Shown: positions 47,664 through 60,591, counted from the first letter of the stretch. The stretch: DNA of 64,000 nucleotides from Datisca glomerata (GCA_003255025.1 QANY01008203.1:248001-312000); one strand, 5' to 3'. Notes: generated by a model from the sequence alone, not told the origin. Translations and numbers: made by a program.

Positions 47664-48374
47664 TGTTATGGGCATTTACAAAATACCAGTAACATGATAC
47701 CACATGCTATATTACACTGAGGGGTTACAAAGGGAGGAGTAGCCCAGTCACCCCGGAGGAGAAAACTGACCTGACCTTGTCAGTTCGCAGACAGCTCGAG
47801 TCACACTGACCAGAACAGGAAAATGATAACATGAATGAGGCTAGTGAAAAATGGCTTGACTAACCCTCCGCGTCATCATCATCATCACTCGCCAAAAATA
47901 AGCTCTCACGTGGTGTCCTCCTCTTTAGCCCAAGTACCTATCATGTCCTATCATCATGATGGTGCATCAGATCAGCCCCCATTCGGTCGCTTTGCCCACA
48001 TTCAAATTCGCCCAAGGCACTTCAGCATTTAATAAGCATGCATTTATGCCAACTCGGGGTACAAGGACAATAAATGCCACCTCATACCCGTCCAATAAGA
48101 ATCAGTTATCAAGACACCCAAGTTTTTCCTATACACCTCCTCCCATTAGGCTTCAAGTATAAATACCCCCTCATACCCGAGAAGAAGTAAGTGATTCTCC
48201 ACCCAAAGAACCTCTGCTAAAATTCATTCAGACTTCTAACTTAAGCATCAGAGGCCATTTGGTTAGGACACGACTACCAGTCATCCTCACTCTTCGGGTT
48301 CATTTGTTTGTGTTGTGCGAATTTTTAGTCATGAGTGAAGAACACGTATACTGTTGCGTAAGTCAGCATCAACA
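47664..48374 (+). repeat. 3' LTR of the gypsy element
   Basis: Starts TGTTATGGGCATTTAC and ends CATCAACA. Same blocks as the 5' LTR plus about 50 extra bp. The two LTRs differ at many sites, so the insertion is old. Confidence 0.87.
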
Positions 48375-49560
48375 AAAACTATTATAATAGAATTCAATAG
48401 CAGACAGGTCACTCTATAAGTAGTTATTATTTACAAACGATGGTTTTGTAATTAAGTGAAAAAGCATTGATTTTTATTTGAGTTGTTGCTTTGAGTTTTT
48501 TAAAATAAAAGGGGTGAAGAAGAGAATGAGGAAGAAAGTGTAATAGTATGTGATCTAATCTCTTCTAGAAAAATGTTAGGTGATTACAATTTTCATCTTT
48601 ACTGAGAGTTGGTAGTGACGTGGTATTAGATATCACCTACTTTTGTCACATTATTACTGTTGAACACATTAATATTATATAATATTACTTTGCTTCTTGA
48701 TTTATTGACACGATTTCATGTTCAAATCTAGCCCCAAATTATTGGAAAAAAATGTTGAAATGAAAGCACAAAATTAACTGAAAAGATATTTTATTTTCAT
48801 TTGATTTAAGTTTTTCTTTTAATCAAAAGGATTTAAAGATGTTACATTTATGTTATCTTTGAGTCCCCAAGTTAATATTTACTTTTCCCTTGTAAAAACT
48901 ATACCCTTGGATTCAGAAATTATGATAAACTCTTGTCATTTTCTAAAGTAAAATTGAAGAAAAACAAAAGAACAAACATATATATAGGTCTGTAGAGCCA
49001 TGTTTTTGCAAAAATACATTATTTTTAGACTTAAATCTTTCTTTTCTTTTTCAAAGCCTCTTATCACATAATAAATTATTTAAATTAAATCAATTAATAA
49101 ATTCTAATATATTCTAAACTCAATACTTTTATAATTAATCACGACAATTATTAGTTACCTATATATTTATAATCTTCCATTGAATTTGTGGTCCTTGGTG
49201 ACATCACAAGTCTATGCTAACCAGAAAATTATGGGATCGACATTGATTTATGGCCTTATTATTGGGAGACCATATGACGTGATTTTTAGGACTATTAGGG
49301 CTGTGACTTTCTTTAATAATTTTGTCAAGTATAATTTAATTTGAATAAGACATTATGTTCTTAAATCCATTTTACTCTTAGCTGTTGCTTTCCTGAAGGC
49401 TATTTTATTTCTCTGTTTCAAGAAACATTCAATGTGACATATGGGGGTCTGCTGTGCTCGACAACGGAGATGTGAAGTTTGAACATGTCTAACCATGCAA
49501 ATCTACACAGATCAGATCAGGTAAAAGGCTTTTTAATTTTTTTATTCAATTTTACAGTAG
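48375..49560. other. intergenic stretch, no gene recognised
   Basis: AT-rich between two retrotransposons, no supported feature. Confidence 0.5.
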
Positions 49561-50858
49561 TGTAATCCCTATATCTTTATGAGATAACTTTTAATGCTAA
49601 CAAAATATTGACGTTGCTAATAGATTTAATCAAGTTTGTAGAGGTTATTTGAAAAATTACGACAAGATATTCCAATTGAAGATCATGAAATTATTTATTT
49701 TCATAGGAGTTCATAAAACATGTAAATCGAATATCATGAAAATATATTACTTTCATGTAATTTTTATTAGGAGCTTATTCATTTTATTTACATTTATTAA
49801 AACTCAATTTATTTAGAGATGCATATCCTTAAATTAAGTCTCAATCCATAAAAAGTCCAAATACCAAAAATCATATCTCTCTTGCATAATAGACAAAATA
49901 TATAAGATGAATATAATGATAAAGTACAAATAAAGTAAGTTTCAATTTCAAGTAGATAAAGAAAGATGAAACTTACCCAAATAATTTTTGACCATATTAT
50001 GTTATTTTGGGTAGTAGTATTCCTTGCCTTTTAGATAAATATTTTTGTGCCCTCCTTATTAAGGATGAAATGTCATTTACTTTGTCTATATTCAAAATTT
50101 GTAAAATTTTCTCATAAACCCTAACATCTATCTCCTTTATAAAATACACATAATTTCTCTTCACATAACACAATTTATAGCCAAGAAACTTGCTCCTAAA
50201 ACTCTTTCAATACTCTCCTAAATCTCTCCTAATATTTTGAGTTTTATACGTGTAAGAGGTTATTTTTTTGTGAGCTTAGATTAGAGATTCTACTATTTTG
50301 AGAGAGTTATTGTAAGAGGTCACTTAATCTTGAAACACATAGCCTTGTGAGGTTTTGTTGGCACCCATAAGCTAATTGAGTTTGTAAGGTTTGATCTCCA
50401 CTCTTAAGAAGATTGTGGGATTAAAAACCTCTAAGGAGGACCTTGGAGCGTGGACCTAGGGATATGATTTCTCAAACCACATAAAATTATCGTGTGCATA
50501 TCTTCTTCTCCTTCTTCCCTTTTTATTTTGTGCTATTTACTTTTTACACTTTCGTTTTTTCGCACTTCAATTTCTCGCACTTAATTTTCACAATTTAATT
50601 TCTACACTTTAAGTTTTCGTAATTATTTTATTTGCTAGCTTTATATTTCCACATTTATATTATCGTAAACATTATTTACTTCAAAGATTTTATCTATTAC
50701 TTATTTATCTTTTCAAGAGTTAAACTCGAGGAACATTGAATTTAAACACTAAAGTTCATTCTTGAATATTCATTTTCCACTCGAGTGCGAAATGTTTTTT
50801 TTAAGTTGAACACGATAAGCCAATTCACCTCCCTATGGGTTGTCATATCGATCCTACA
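49561..50858 (+). repeat. 5' LTR of the SIRE-like element
   Basis: Starts TGTAATCCC and ends GATCCTACA right before the primer binding site. Matches 60802-62109 from TATGAGATAACTTTT through AAACCCTAACATCTATCTCC to TTGTCATATCGATCCTACA. Confidence 0.9.
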
Positions 50859-50860
50859 AT

Positions 50861-50872
50861 TGATATCAGAGC
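50861..50872 (+). other. primer binding site of the SIRE-like element
   Basis: TGATATCAGAGC differs by one base from the copia site TGGTATCAGAGC, complementary to initiator tRNA-Met, and lies two bases after the LTR. Confidence 0.85.
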
Positions 50873-50909
50873 TTGGTACTCTACACATAAGATTTAATCA
50901 TCTTGAGTT

Positions 50910-52106
50910 ATGGCATCCATGAGTGGTTCATTCATTGAAGGTCAATCTACTATTAGACCACTGTTTTTTAATGGTAATGACTATACGTATTGAAAAATGA
51001 GAATGATGATTTATATTTAATCGATTGACTATGCCTTATGGGATGTTATTGAAAATGGTGCTCACATTCCATTCAAAACTGTGAATGGTAAAAATATTGC
51101 CAAATCAAGTAGTGAATGGAATGATGATGATAAAAATAAAAAAATTTAAATGTTAAGGCTATAAATGTTTTATTTTGTGCTCTTGATAAAAATGAATTTA
51201 ATAGAATTTCTACATGTGAATATGCTAATTCTATATAGCACATGTTAGAAGTCACACACGAAGGCATAAATCAAGTTAAAGAATCTAAAATTAGCATGCT
51301 TGTTCAAAGTTATGAATTATTTAAAATGAAGCATGACAAATTCGTACGTGATATGTTTACTCGTTTCACCGATATTATTAATGGCTTGAAATCTCTTGGT
51401 AAGACTTACTCTAATATTGAAATGGTGAGAAATATCCGTAGGTGTCTACCAAAGAATTGGGAGGCCAAGGTGACCGCCATCCAAGAAGACAAAGATCTCA
51501 ACACACTTCTTATTGGCTCATTGATGACTCATGAAATGAGGTTAAACTAAAATGATGCAAAAGATACATCAAAGAAGAAGAGAATTGTACTAAAATCAAC
51601 ACTTTAACAATCTGAGAGTGAGAATGATGACTATGATGAGAAAGATGACATAGCTCTACTCATTAGATGATTAGAGAAATTAAAAAATACAAGGAAAAAT
51701 GCTCCAAGAAAAGATGATAAGAAGATACCTCGTGACACACTCACGTGCTATAAGTGTAAAAAGCATGGACACATAAAAGCCGATTGTCCAAATCTAAGTG
51801 ATGCCCCAAAGAAGTTCAAAAGAAAAGCATTCAAGATAACTTGGGATGAGACCGATGATAGCGACTCCGATGGCGAAGAAGAAGAAATTGCAAACATGTG
51901 TTTCATCTCACATGAAGATGAGGTAAGTTCTTCTAAGCTAACTTTAAATGATAAACCTAGCTATAAAGAACTTGAAAATACTTTTGAAGAGTTTTTATAG
52001 TGAATTTGAAGAACTTCACTTAAAGAACAAAATTATGAAAGATGATTTTTCAAAACTTCAAGAAGAAAATGAGTCTTTGAAAAGTGAGAATTTAAAAATC
52101 AAAGCT
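50910..52106 (+). pseudogene. SIRE-like gag pseudogene
   Basis: Starts at ATG 50910, about 40 bases after the primer binding site (MASMSGSFIEGQS). In-frame TGA at 50991 and TAA at 51018 fall at a Trp and a Gln position of the family, and frameshifts follow. Bases 51242-51550 give one frame with ISMLVQSYELFKMKHD, FTDIINGLKSLGKTYSN and CLPKNWEAKVTAIQE, the copia gag (UBN2) domain. A zinc knuckle CYKCKKHGHIKADC (CX2CX4HX4C, intact) is near 51,750. An acidic stretch and coiled-coil-like LQEENESLKSENLK follow to 52,106, where the nested LTR cuts in. Confidence 0.88.
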
Positions 52107-53640
52107 ATTGGGCATAGTGCCCTCAAAGCATGTGTTTAGATCTTTTTAATACGAAATTAATGAAATTATATTTTTCTTATAATTGTTCTTTTCAATTATT
52201 GTTGAATAATTTATTATATAAATGTCTAAAAATTCTATATTCATTAATGAGACTATGATCTTGTATAAGTACGGAGGATTAAGGCCATAGATAATGAATA
52301 AAATTATCAGCAACATATTAGAATATGAAATCTTTAATGCATGTGACCTAGATCCTGATCATTGATGTAGATAGACATCTTAGTGAATGTACTTTATGTA
52401 ATAAGATTATATATGACAGGATCGATGTGGATTAATATATTTATTAATCCTACGCATGTCTACTGGATCTTTTGATTCACTCGTTAAGGTTTGTTTGTGA
52501 AACATGCTAATGACTTTTGTTTTGGAGATTCAGTGATATGGATGACTGAGAACATGATCTAACAAGATTTGAAATCTAAGCTTTCTTAACAGATCGTATA
52601 TTGATTCTCTTCAGTGTTAATTTTGGGAATGAATGGTTATTGAGCTTAAATTTATAATACGATATAAATTAGCATTTCACTGTGAAATATTGGTACTTAA
52701 GGATGAAGAGGTAATTAGAAGGGTAAAAGAATAATTTTGATTAGTTCTAATTTACGAACTAATAATTAAAGAATATAACTATATGAAATGATTATATCAA
52801 TTGAGTACACGCGAATACTCTATAAATACATTCTATAATCTCTAAGAGTGCAATTCCATATTTATAGTGGAATAATAATGAAATTAATCAATAAAATTAT
52901 TTAATTAATATTTTTGTTTATTGAAGCATAGAATTATGAGTCCATGGTCCTCATGTCACCTCTTTACTACACAGTTTAGGGTGTGAATATTTCAGGAAAT
53001 GAGAAAAATGGCTGACTTACAAAAACATTATATTTCTCGGGTAAATATATAATTTTCAGAAATTATCATTAAATAATAATATCGATTAATTTTACGTTAA
53101 TCGATAAGTGAGACAAAATATAATTTATAAAACTAGATAATGTTTAATTATTATGAGATAATAATTCAAATATTTAATCAACTAAATCTATTGTTTGAAC
53201 TAACAGATAAACTAGTTAATATAGATGATCAGATAAGTTAATTTTTTAATTAACTAATATATAGATATTTATCTGATTAAATAAATAATAAATTTGTAGA
53301 AATTGTCACGTGTCGTGTTGGACTGCCACAAGTCAATCACTGACTCTGAATCAAAGATTGACATGCACTGTTGTAGTGTAACATGGCACTATAGTGGGAT
53401 GTGGCACACTATAGTACCTCATGACACTACAGTGATGCCATGAAATTACATTGCCGTGAGACATTGTGAATCCTCACAGTACACGACAGTGTCGTGTAGC
53501 ACTGCAGTTTTGTACAATTGTAGTGGGTCTCACTTCAATTGCACACTTGCAATTAATTCATTATTTTATGTAAATCCCTAAAAAATCAGATATGTCATTA
53601 TCTAGCAAATATATTGATATTATTCTATTGAATTCAGTGT
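52107..53640 (+). repeat. copia LTR family, copy D (5' LTR, 3' end missing)
   Basis: Starts TATTGGGCATAGTGCCCTCA, aligning with TGTTTGGGATTATGCCTTCA of copy E. Similarity runs to TATCTA-CAAATATATTGATAT near 53,620, then is lost, so about 630 bp at the 3' end and the primer binding site are gone. It has the most expanded cluster of GTGCCA/TGGCAC and CACTACAGT-like motifs (about 53,350-53,520). Confidence 0.85.
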
Positions 53641-53929
53641 GCTAAGAACTCAGTTGCAATCAGGTGTGAAACTCTCTAAGATGAAAAGCTAATAAAATGG
53701 CTCTAAGAAAAACTTTTAATTATTTTTTGAATGTCTCATAAACAATCTGAGGTTAATCTAACCGACCCTAAGGCGGCACATTAATTGTTGGGTTATTTTA
53801 TCATGATTAGTAAATGCTAAATTTATGTGTTTATTATGATTGCATTCATACATCACGTTTGCTTTTCAAATTCTAAATATTTATCAATTATATCGAATCG
53901 TGTATGTTTTAAATTTTAGTTATCAATAT

Positions 53930-56900
53930 TATGTCTACCATAGGCAACCACGTTACTGCTTTATTCGCTCTTGAGATATTGAATGGCTATAATTTCATAC
54001 GTTAGAAATCAAATATGAACTTAATGTTGATTTGTGAAAACCATAAATCCATTCTTATTAAGGAATGTCCTGAAGAGCCCGCTGCTAACGGCCTAAAAAT
54101 GTTAGGGACAAATATGATGCTTGGATCATATCAAACAATGAGGCGAAGCGCTACATTCGTGCGAGTATGAATGATGTTTAGAGAATCAAGCATGAAAGTA
54201 TGGAGACTACCAATGAGATTATGAAATATTTACAGGCAATGTTTGGGCAGCAGTCCGATCAAATTCGTCATGAGGCTAGTAGGAGCTGTATGACAACTAA
54301 GATGAGGAAGGGTACTTCTGTTCGAGAACATGTTTTCAACATGATCAACATGATGCACAAGGCAGAAGTACATGGGGCGATCATTGATGAGCGGACTCAA
54401 GTTAGCATCATACTAGAGTCGCTCACACCAACTTTTTCTATGTTCACGACCAACTGTGTTATGAAAATTTTTCAATACAACATGATCCAATTGTAAAATG
54501 AACTGCAGACTTTTGAGTCACTCTACCTTAGAATGACCAAAGAGGGCGAGATAAATGTTGTCGAACAAAAGCCTTTTTCCAATATTGTTAAGAACATGAA
54601 AAGGAAGAAGAACAATAGTAATGAGAAGAGTAAGAATAAAAGAGTAAAGAAAGCCAAGACATCGTCGAAAGCCAAGAAGAATAAGAAAGACAACAAGCTT
54701 AAAGGAAAGTGTTTCCACTGTGAGGTTGAAAGTTATTGGAAGAGAAACTGTAATAACTATTTCTCTGAGCTGAAAAAGAAAGGTAAATATGATTTACTTG
54801 TTCTCGAAGCTTGTTTAGTGGAATATGATTTGTCATCCTGGTTACTTGATTCAGGAGACACTAACCATGTATGTTCTTCTTTGCATATGTTTGATTCGTT
54901 AAGGGAGCTGGCAGATGACAATGTCGTTTTGAGAGTTGGCAATGATGCGCTCATGTCAACTAAAGCATTCGGGACCGTCTATTTACTTTTTGGATATAAT
55001 TACTTAGTTTTGAACGATTTTTATTATATTTCTGGTTTTTCGAGGAATTTGATTTCTCTTTAATTTTCGCAAGAACAGTTATTCGAAGTTTCTTTCATTA
55101 ATAAAGAGTTTCTTATTTGTAAAAATGGATTCGATATCTATCATGCTAAAATTATAAACAGACTGTATATGATTTAACCGACTGAATGCGCGTTAAATAA
55201 TTCTGAATTATATAAGGTAGCAAAACCTAAAAGATAACAAATGACAAATACTTTCTCATGATGATAACACAAATTTATGGTATCTTAGGTTGAGACATAT
55301 TAATCTAGATACGTTAAACAAGTTAATAAAGCATGATGCTTTGAGAGGGGTAAAAATTGAAACTCTTCTTGGTTGTGAATCCTGTTTAGAGTGTAAAATG
55401 ACCAAGAGACCTTTCACAGGAAGGGGCCAAAGTGCCAAGGAACCACTTGAGTTCGTATATAGTGATGCCTATGGACCAATCAATGTACAAACTAGAGATG
55501 AATATGAGTAATTTGTCACTTTCATTGGCTACTACTCAAGATATGGTTATAGTTATCTAATACATCGAAAGTTTGAAACTTTTGGAAAGTTTAAAGACTT
55601 CAAGACTGAAGATGAAAAGTAATTAGGTAAATCATTAAAAACCCTTCGATCTGATCGTGATGGTGAATACTTCGATTTATAATTCAAGGATTATTTTTAT
55701 GAGTGTGGAATCATGTCCCAACTCACAGCACCTGAAACACCACAGTAAAATAGTGTTGCAGAAAGGAGAAACCGAACCTAATTGGATATGGTTATGTCGA
55801 TGTTAAGTTACTCATCATTATCACTTACATTTTTAGGATATGCATTACACACGGTAACTTACATTTTTAATGTAGTGCCCTTTTAGTCTGTAAGCAAGAC
55901 GCCTTTAGAGTTATGACATGACTCTAAACCTAGTTTGCGTCATTTCCGTATATGGGAGTGTCCAGCTCATGTTCTTAGACCCAAGACTAGAAAGTTAGAC
56001 TAAAGGTTTAGGGTATGCATATTCATTGGCTATTCTCTAGAGACTAGATGTGAGTATTTTTATAGTCACAATGATCAAAAGGTGTTGGTGCCAAAAAATG
56101 CAACATTTCTTGAGCATGACTATATGCAAAACTACAAACCTCGTAGCAAAGTAATTCTCGAGGATTTATCAACTGATGAGATCAAACCACTTTCAATTTC
56201 TACTGATAAATACCAAATCATAGTTACCACAGTTCCTGCAAAGGAAACCCTGGTGCAACGTCGTAGTGAAAGTGTTGTGAGATAACCAGTTCGCTATGAA
56301 CTAAAGGAACATGTTCTAATGTCAGACACTAATAAGGACGATTCGTTATCTTATGAAGAAGTAATGGATGATCCTGAAAAGGTGAAATGGCAAGATGCCA
56401 TAAACCAGGAAATGGAATCTATGTATTCCATTTCCGTCTAAGAACTTATAGATCCACCTGAAGATGTCAGGTCCATTGGATATAAATGGATCTTCAAGAA
56501 GAAAAGATGTGCAGATGGGAAAGTAGAGACTTTCAAGGCATGGTTAGTAGCCAATGGCTATACATAAAGGGATGGAGTCGATTATGAAGAGACATTCTTC
56601 CCTATGGCCATGCTAAAATTTATTCACATACTTTCATCCATAGCCGCTAGTTTTGACTACAAGATATTGCAAATGAACGTCAAGACAGCTTTTCTGAATT
56701 GTTCTCTTGAAGAAAGCATCTATATGATGCAACTAGAAGGGTTCGTACAAAAGGGGCAAGATTAGAAAATTGTAAGTTGTTTAAATCCATTTATGGATTA
56801 AAGCAAGCATCTAGATCTTAGAATCTTACTTTTTATGAGATTCTAAAGTCTTATGGCTACGAGTAAAATGTTGACAAAGTATGTGTTTATAAATACATCA

Positions 56901-57650
56901 AAGATAAGATAGTGATTTTCTTAATTCTTTATGTTGATGATATTCTACTCATTAAGAATGATGTAGAAACTGTGTAAAAAATAAAGAAGTGGTTAGATGA
57001 GAAATTATAAATGATAGATTTGGGAGAAACGAGCTATGTTCTAGGCATCTAAATCCTAAGGGATAGAAAGAACAAGCTCTTAGCACTTTCTCAGACATCT
57101 TATATTGATAAGGTGTTGGGGAGATTCTCTATGGAGAATTCTAAGAAGTGTCAACTACCGACCAGATATGGAACTGTCCTTCCAAATAATAATGTCCTAA
57201 GACACCTCAGGAGGAAGATGATATGAGAAAGGTTCCCTATGCTTCAACAGTTGGAAGTCTCATGTATGTCATGTTGTGTACGAGACTGGATATCTGTGAT
57301 CCAGTGTGAATTTTCGGTCGTTATCAATCGAATCTAAGTTTGGAATATTGGATTACAGTAAAGCACATTCTTAAGTATCTTAGGAGAACGAGAAATTATA
57401 TGGTTGTTTGTTTAGGTAGAGACCTGAGTCATAGTAGATATACTGATTAGGAATCAGATGAGGATAGTCGAGAGTCGACATCTGGGTTATACATCGAGGT
57501 GATATAACTGTTATGTAGATAACGTTGGATCAGAATCTAACTTTGACTATATGTTGGGTTAGAACATGGCTGACCCATTGAACAAGACACTTTCTATGAA
57601 GTTGTTTGAGGGTCATGTGTGAAACATAGGATTAAGAGAGATGCCACATT
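53930..57650 (+). pseudogene. copia gag-pol pseudogene (nested element)
   Basis: Parts in order: gag from about 53,930 (ALFALEILNGYNFI; 54200-54496 MRKGTSVREHVFNMINMMHK); a zinc knuckle CFHCEVESYWKRNC that has lost its His (54,710); protease (WLLDSGDTNHVCSS, 54,838); GAG-pre-integrase with CESCLECKMTKRPF (55,370); integrase (SDAYGPINVQTRDEYE, LRSDRDGEYFDL, SVAERRNRT, with stops); RT (GYKWIFKKK at 56,480; LYVDDILLI at 56,930; LALSQTSYIDKVLGRFSMEN); and LKYLRRTRNYMVV at 57,370. The middle of RNase H is deleted: STSGLY at 57,480 is followed shortly by MADPLNKTLSMKLFEGH at 57,570. More than ten stops are present, several at Gln positions. Confidence 0.9.
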
Positions 57651-57672
57651 TGTTTTAGGACAAGTGGGAGAT

Positions 57673-59748
57673 TGTTTGGGATTATGCCTTCAAAGTATGA
57701 GTATTACATTTTGATATGAAATTTAAAGAGGATTACATTTTTTTATAATTTTTTTTAAATTATTGTTGAATAAGTTATATAAATATCTAAAAATTTCATA
57801 TTCGTTAATGAGACTATGATTTTGTATTAGTATGAGATGATTAAGATCAATGAATAAAATTGTCAGCAACATATTAAAGTATGAAATCTTTAATGAATGG
57901 TTGTTAATACGATTCACTAAGTATTATAAATGCGTGCAATCTAGATTTAGATCATTGATGTGGATAGATATCTTAGTGATTGTATTTTATATAATAAGAT
58001 TATATATGACATTACCGATGTGAATTAATATCTTTATTAACATACCGTTTATCATAAAGATTTAATACACATCAATTCGATGATCATATGTTGATCAGTC
58101 TGAATCTTGAGTAGTCATAAACTCCTATACATGTCTACTGGATCTTTTGATTCATTCGTTAAGGTCTGTCTTTTAATCAGGCTAGTGACTTTTATTTTAG
58201 GATTTAGTGATGTGGATGGCTGAGACATGATCTTACAAAATTTGGAATCTAAGCTTTCCTAACGGATCGTAAATTGGTTACCTTAAGTGTTAATTCTGGA
58301 ACTGAATGGTTATTGAGTTCAAATTTATAATAAGATTATAAATTAGTCATTCACAAGTATTGGAGGACAATAGTACATGAAATGATTATGTCAGTGGACT
58401 GCATGAGAATACTCTTTAAATACATTTTATAATCTCTAAGAGTGCAATTCCATATTTATAGTGGAGTAATAATTGAATTAATAAATAAGATTACTTAATT
58501 AAAGAGTTTAATTAATAATTTAATTTGTTGGAGCTTAGAATTATAGGTCTATGATCCCCAAGTCACCTCTATACTACATTGTCTAGGGTGTGAGTATTTC
58601 AGGACATGAGAAAAGGACTGACTTGTAAAATGAATTTTTTTTCTAGGCAAGTACATAATTATGAGATAATTTTGTGTGATTAATTATTTATATATTTAAA
58701 TATAATTTTTGAAAATTATATATATAAATAATTATTGAAATTAGATAATTAAATTACTATTATCTAATAATATAAATCAACTAAATCTGTTATTTATGAA
58801 ATATATATAAGTTAGTTGATAGGAATAATCATATATGTTAATTTTGAATTAAATGATATCTAGATAATTATCTGATTAAAATAAATATTTAATTCACAGT
58901 AATTGTCACGTGTCAATCACTGATAGGTATCAGATATTGACATGGACTAATGTGGTTCCACGCGGCACTACAGTAGTGAGCGTGCAACACTAGAGTGTCA
59001 CATGACACTGCAGTTGTGCACAATTGCAGTGAGTCCCACTATAATTGGTTATATTATTTCAGTTTATCTATAAAAATATGATACACCATTATCTAGAATA
59101 TATACAGATATTATTCTAATGACCTGAATAGTAAAAAGAATAGGAGATGATCAGTTGATCAGATCATCAGTTCATTAATCAAAAGTTGCATTGAGAACAC
59201 GATTGGCGTCAGAGAGATTTTTTTGTGATTAAACGTTAACCAAATCTCTAAAATAATAATTATCATGTTCTTTTAGAGAATCGTCTCACTAAATTCCTTC
59301 TTAGTAAATCTCTAGACCTCATGTGTTGAGAACATCTAAAAGCAGAAAAAGTGTCTTGTAATTTTACGTGTCCACACACATCCTAGTGCGTTGAGGATTG
59401 AATTGGAAGATCTTGGTGTGGATCTCAGAGTCTACTGATCGTTGGAACGAATTCGTGGGAATGGATGATCGATCAATTTTTGCGGGGACACTTGATATAG
59501 ACTATAAGAGGTATATGATTCCTAACCTTGTATGTTGTAAATTTAACTTATAAATATATAATGTATCATGACTGATAAAAACATAGTTTTCAATAAAACA
59601 AATTTTATTTGGTTATCGTGGCGTTACGTAATATTTTTTTATTAAAATATTCAATTTTGATTAAAAGATTAATGTTGATTAAAAGATTAATTTTTAAATG
59701 GCCCCGCGCCTCCACGCTTCCGCTGCACACGCGCCGCGACGACCAACA
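57673..59748 (+). repeat. copia LTR family, copy E (full-length 3' LTR, 2,076 bp)
   Basis: Preceded by the polypurine tract GACAAGTGGGAGA. Starts TGTTTGGGATTATGCC and ends GCGACGACCAACA. It is the most complete copy and the reference for copies A-F. CACGTGTC lies near 58,907 and a GC-rich end at 59,700-59,748. Confidence 0.9.
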
Positions 59749-60171
59749 TGATCATCGAATTGATGTGTTTTAAATTTTTATGATAAACGACACGTTAATA
59801 AGATATATTAATTTACATTGATCTTGTCATATATAATGTTATTATATAAAGTAACTTCACTAAAACGTGTATCCACATCAATAATCTGGATCTAAATTAC
59901 ACACATTCATAATACTTAAAGAACTGTACTAGCAATAATTCATTAAAGATTTCATACTTTAATATGTTGTTGACAATTTTATTCATTATCTATGATCTTA
60001 ATTTTCTCGTACTAATACAAGATCATATTCTCGTTAATAAATATGAAATTTTCAGATATTTATATAAATTATTCAACAATAATTTAAAAGAACAATTATA
60101 AGAAAATGTATCCTCTTTAAATTTCATATCAAAATGTCAATACATATGCTTTGAGGGCATAACCCCCAACA
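59749..60171 (-). repeat. copia LTR family, copy F (inverted 5' part, 423 bp)
   Basis: Its reverse complement starts TGTTGGGGGTTATGCCCTCA (from 60171) and matches the first about 420 bp of copy E through ACACATCAATTCGATGATCAT. Copies E and F therefore meet tail-to-inside with no spacer at 59748/59749. Confidence 0.92.
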
Positions 60172-60591
60172 AAAAGTATGGGCGATACATGTCAATTTTT
60201 AGCACACTCACTTATTTCTTGGTTTAGCAAAAAGTAAAATTCAGTAGCAATATCAACTGTCGAAGCAGAATATATTTATGCCGGTAGTTGTTGTGTTCAA
60301 ATTTTATGAATGAAGCAAACTCTAAAAGATTTTGGTTTAATTTTTGAAAATATTCCTATTAGATCTGATAATACTAGCGTAATTAATGTTTCCAAAAACT
60401 CTATTTTGCATTCTCGTACTAAGCATATAGATTCTAGACATCATTTTATTCGAGATCATGTGAAAAAATAGGATATTTTACTAGAATTTGTAGACACTAC
60501 AAATCAACTTGCGAATATTTTTACAAAACCATTAAATGTTGAAAGTTTTTATAAAAATAGACTTATTTTGAGAATTTTACATATTATTTAA
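60172..60591 (+). pseudogene. SIRE-like RNase H C-terminus
   Basis: Frames give CQFLAHSLISWFSK, then after a frameshift ISTVEAEYIYAGSC, SDNTSVINVSKN, RTKHIDSRHHFIRDHV, a stop, and LLEFVDTTNQLANIFTKPLN. These are the last parts of copia RNase H and the pol end. It directly abuts the inverted LTR piece at 60171. Integrase and RT are missing. Confidence 0.87.

Larger units (their letters stand above)
40966..48374 (+). mobile_element. Ty3/gypsy-type element, gag-protease only, with CACTA 2 inside
   Basis: Two similar LTRs (40966-41619 and 47664-48374) flank gag, a decayed protease and a non-coding remainder. Flanking bases GAAAC (40961-40965) and AAAAC (48375-48379) are a probable 5-bp target duplication with one change. 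Without the CACTA insert the element would be about 4.5 kb, too short for RT and integrase, and none is visible. Confidence 0.87.
52107..60171 (+). mobile_element. nested copia element plus inverted LTR piece
   Basis: Order: LTR D (52107 to about 53,640), decayed gag and pol, polypurine tract, LTR E (57673-59748), and directly after it an inverted partial LTR F (59749-60171). It lies between gag and RNase H of the SIRE-like element. The recurring LTR copies A, B and C belong to the same family; this is the only copy with coding sequence. Confidence 0.88.

Noticed and set aside
54533..55063. Open frame of 176 residues as a possible host Lys-rich nuclear protein
   Set aside because: It holds the copia zinc knuckle and protease DSG motif and is part of the nested element's gag-pol.
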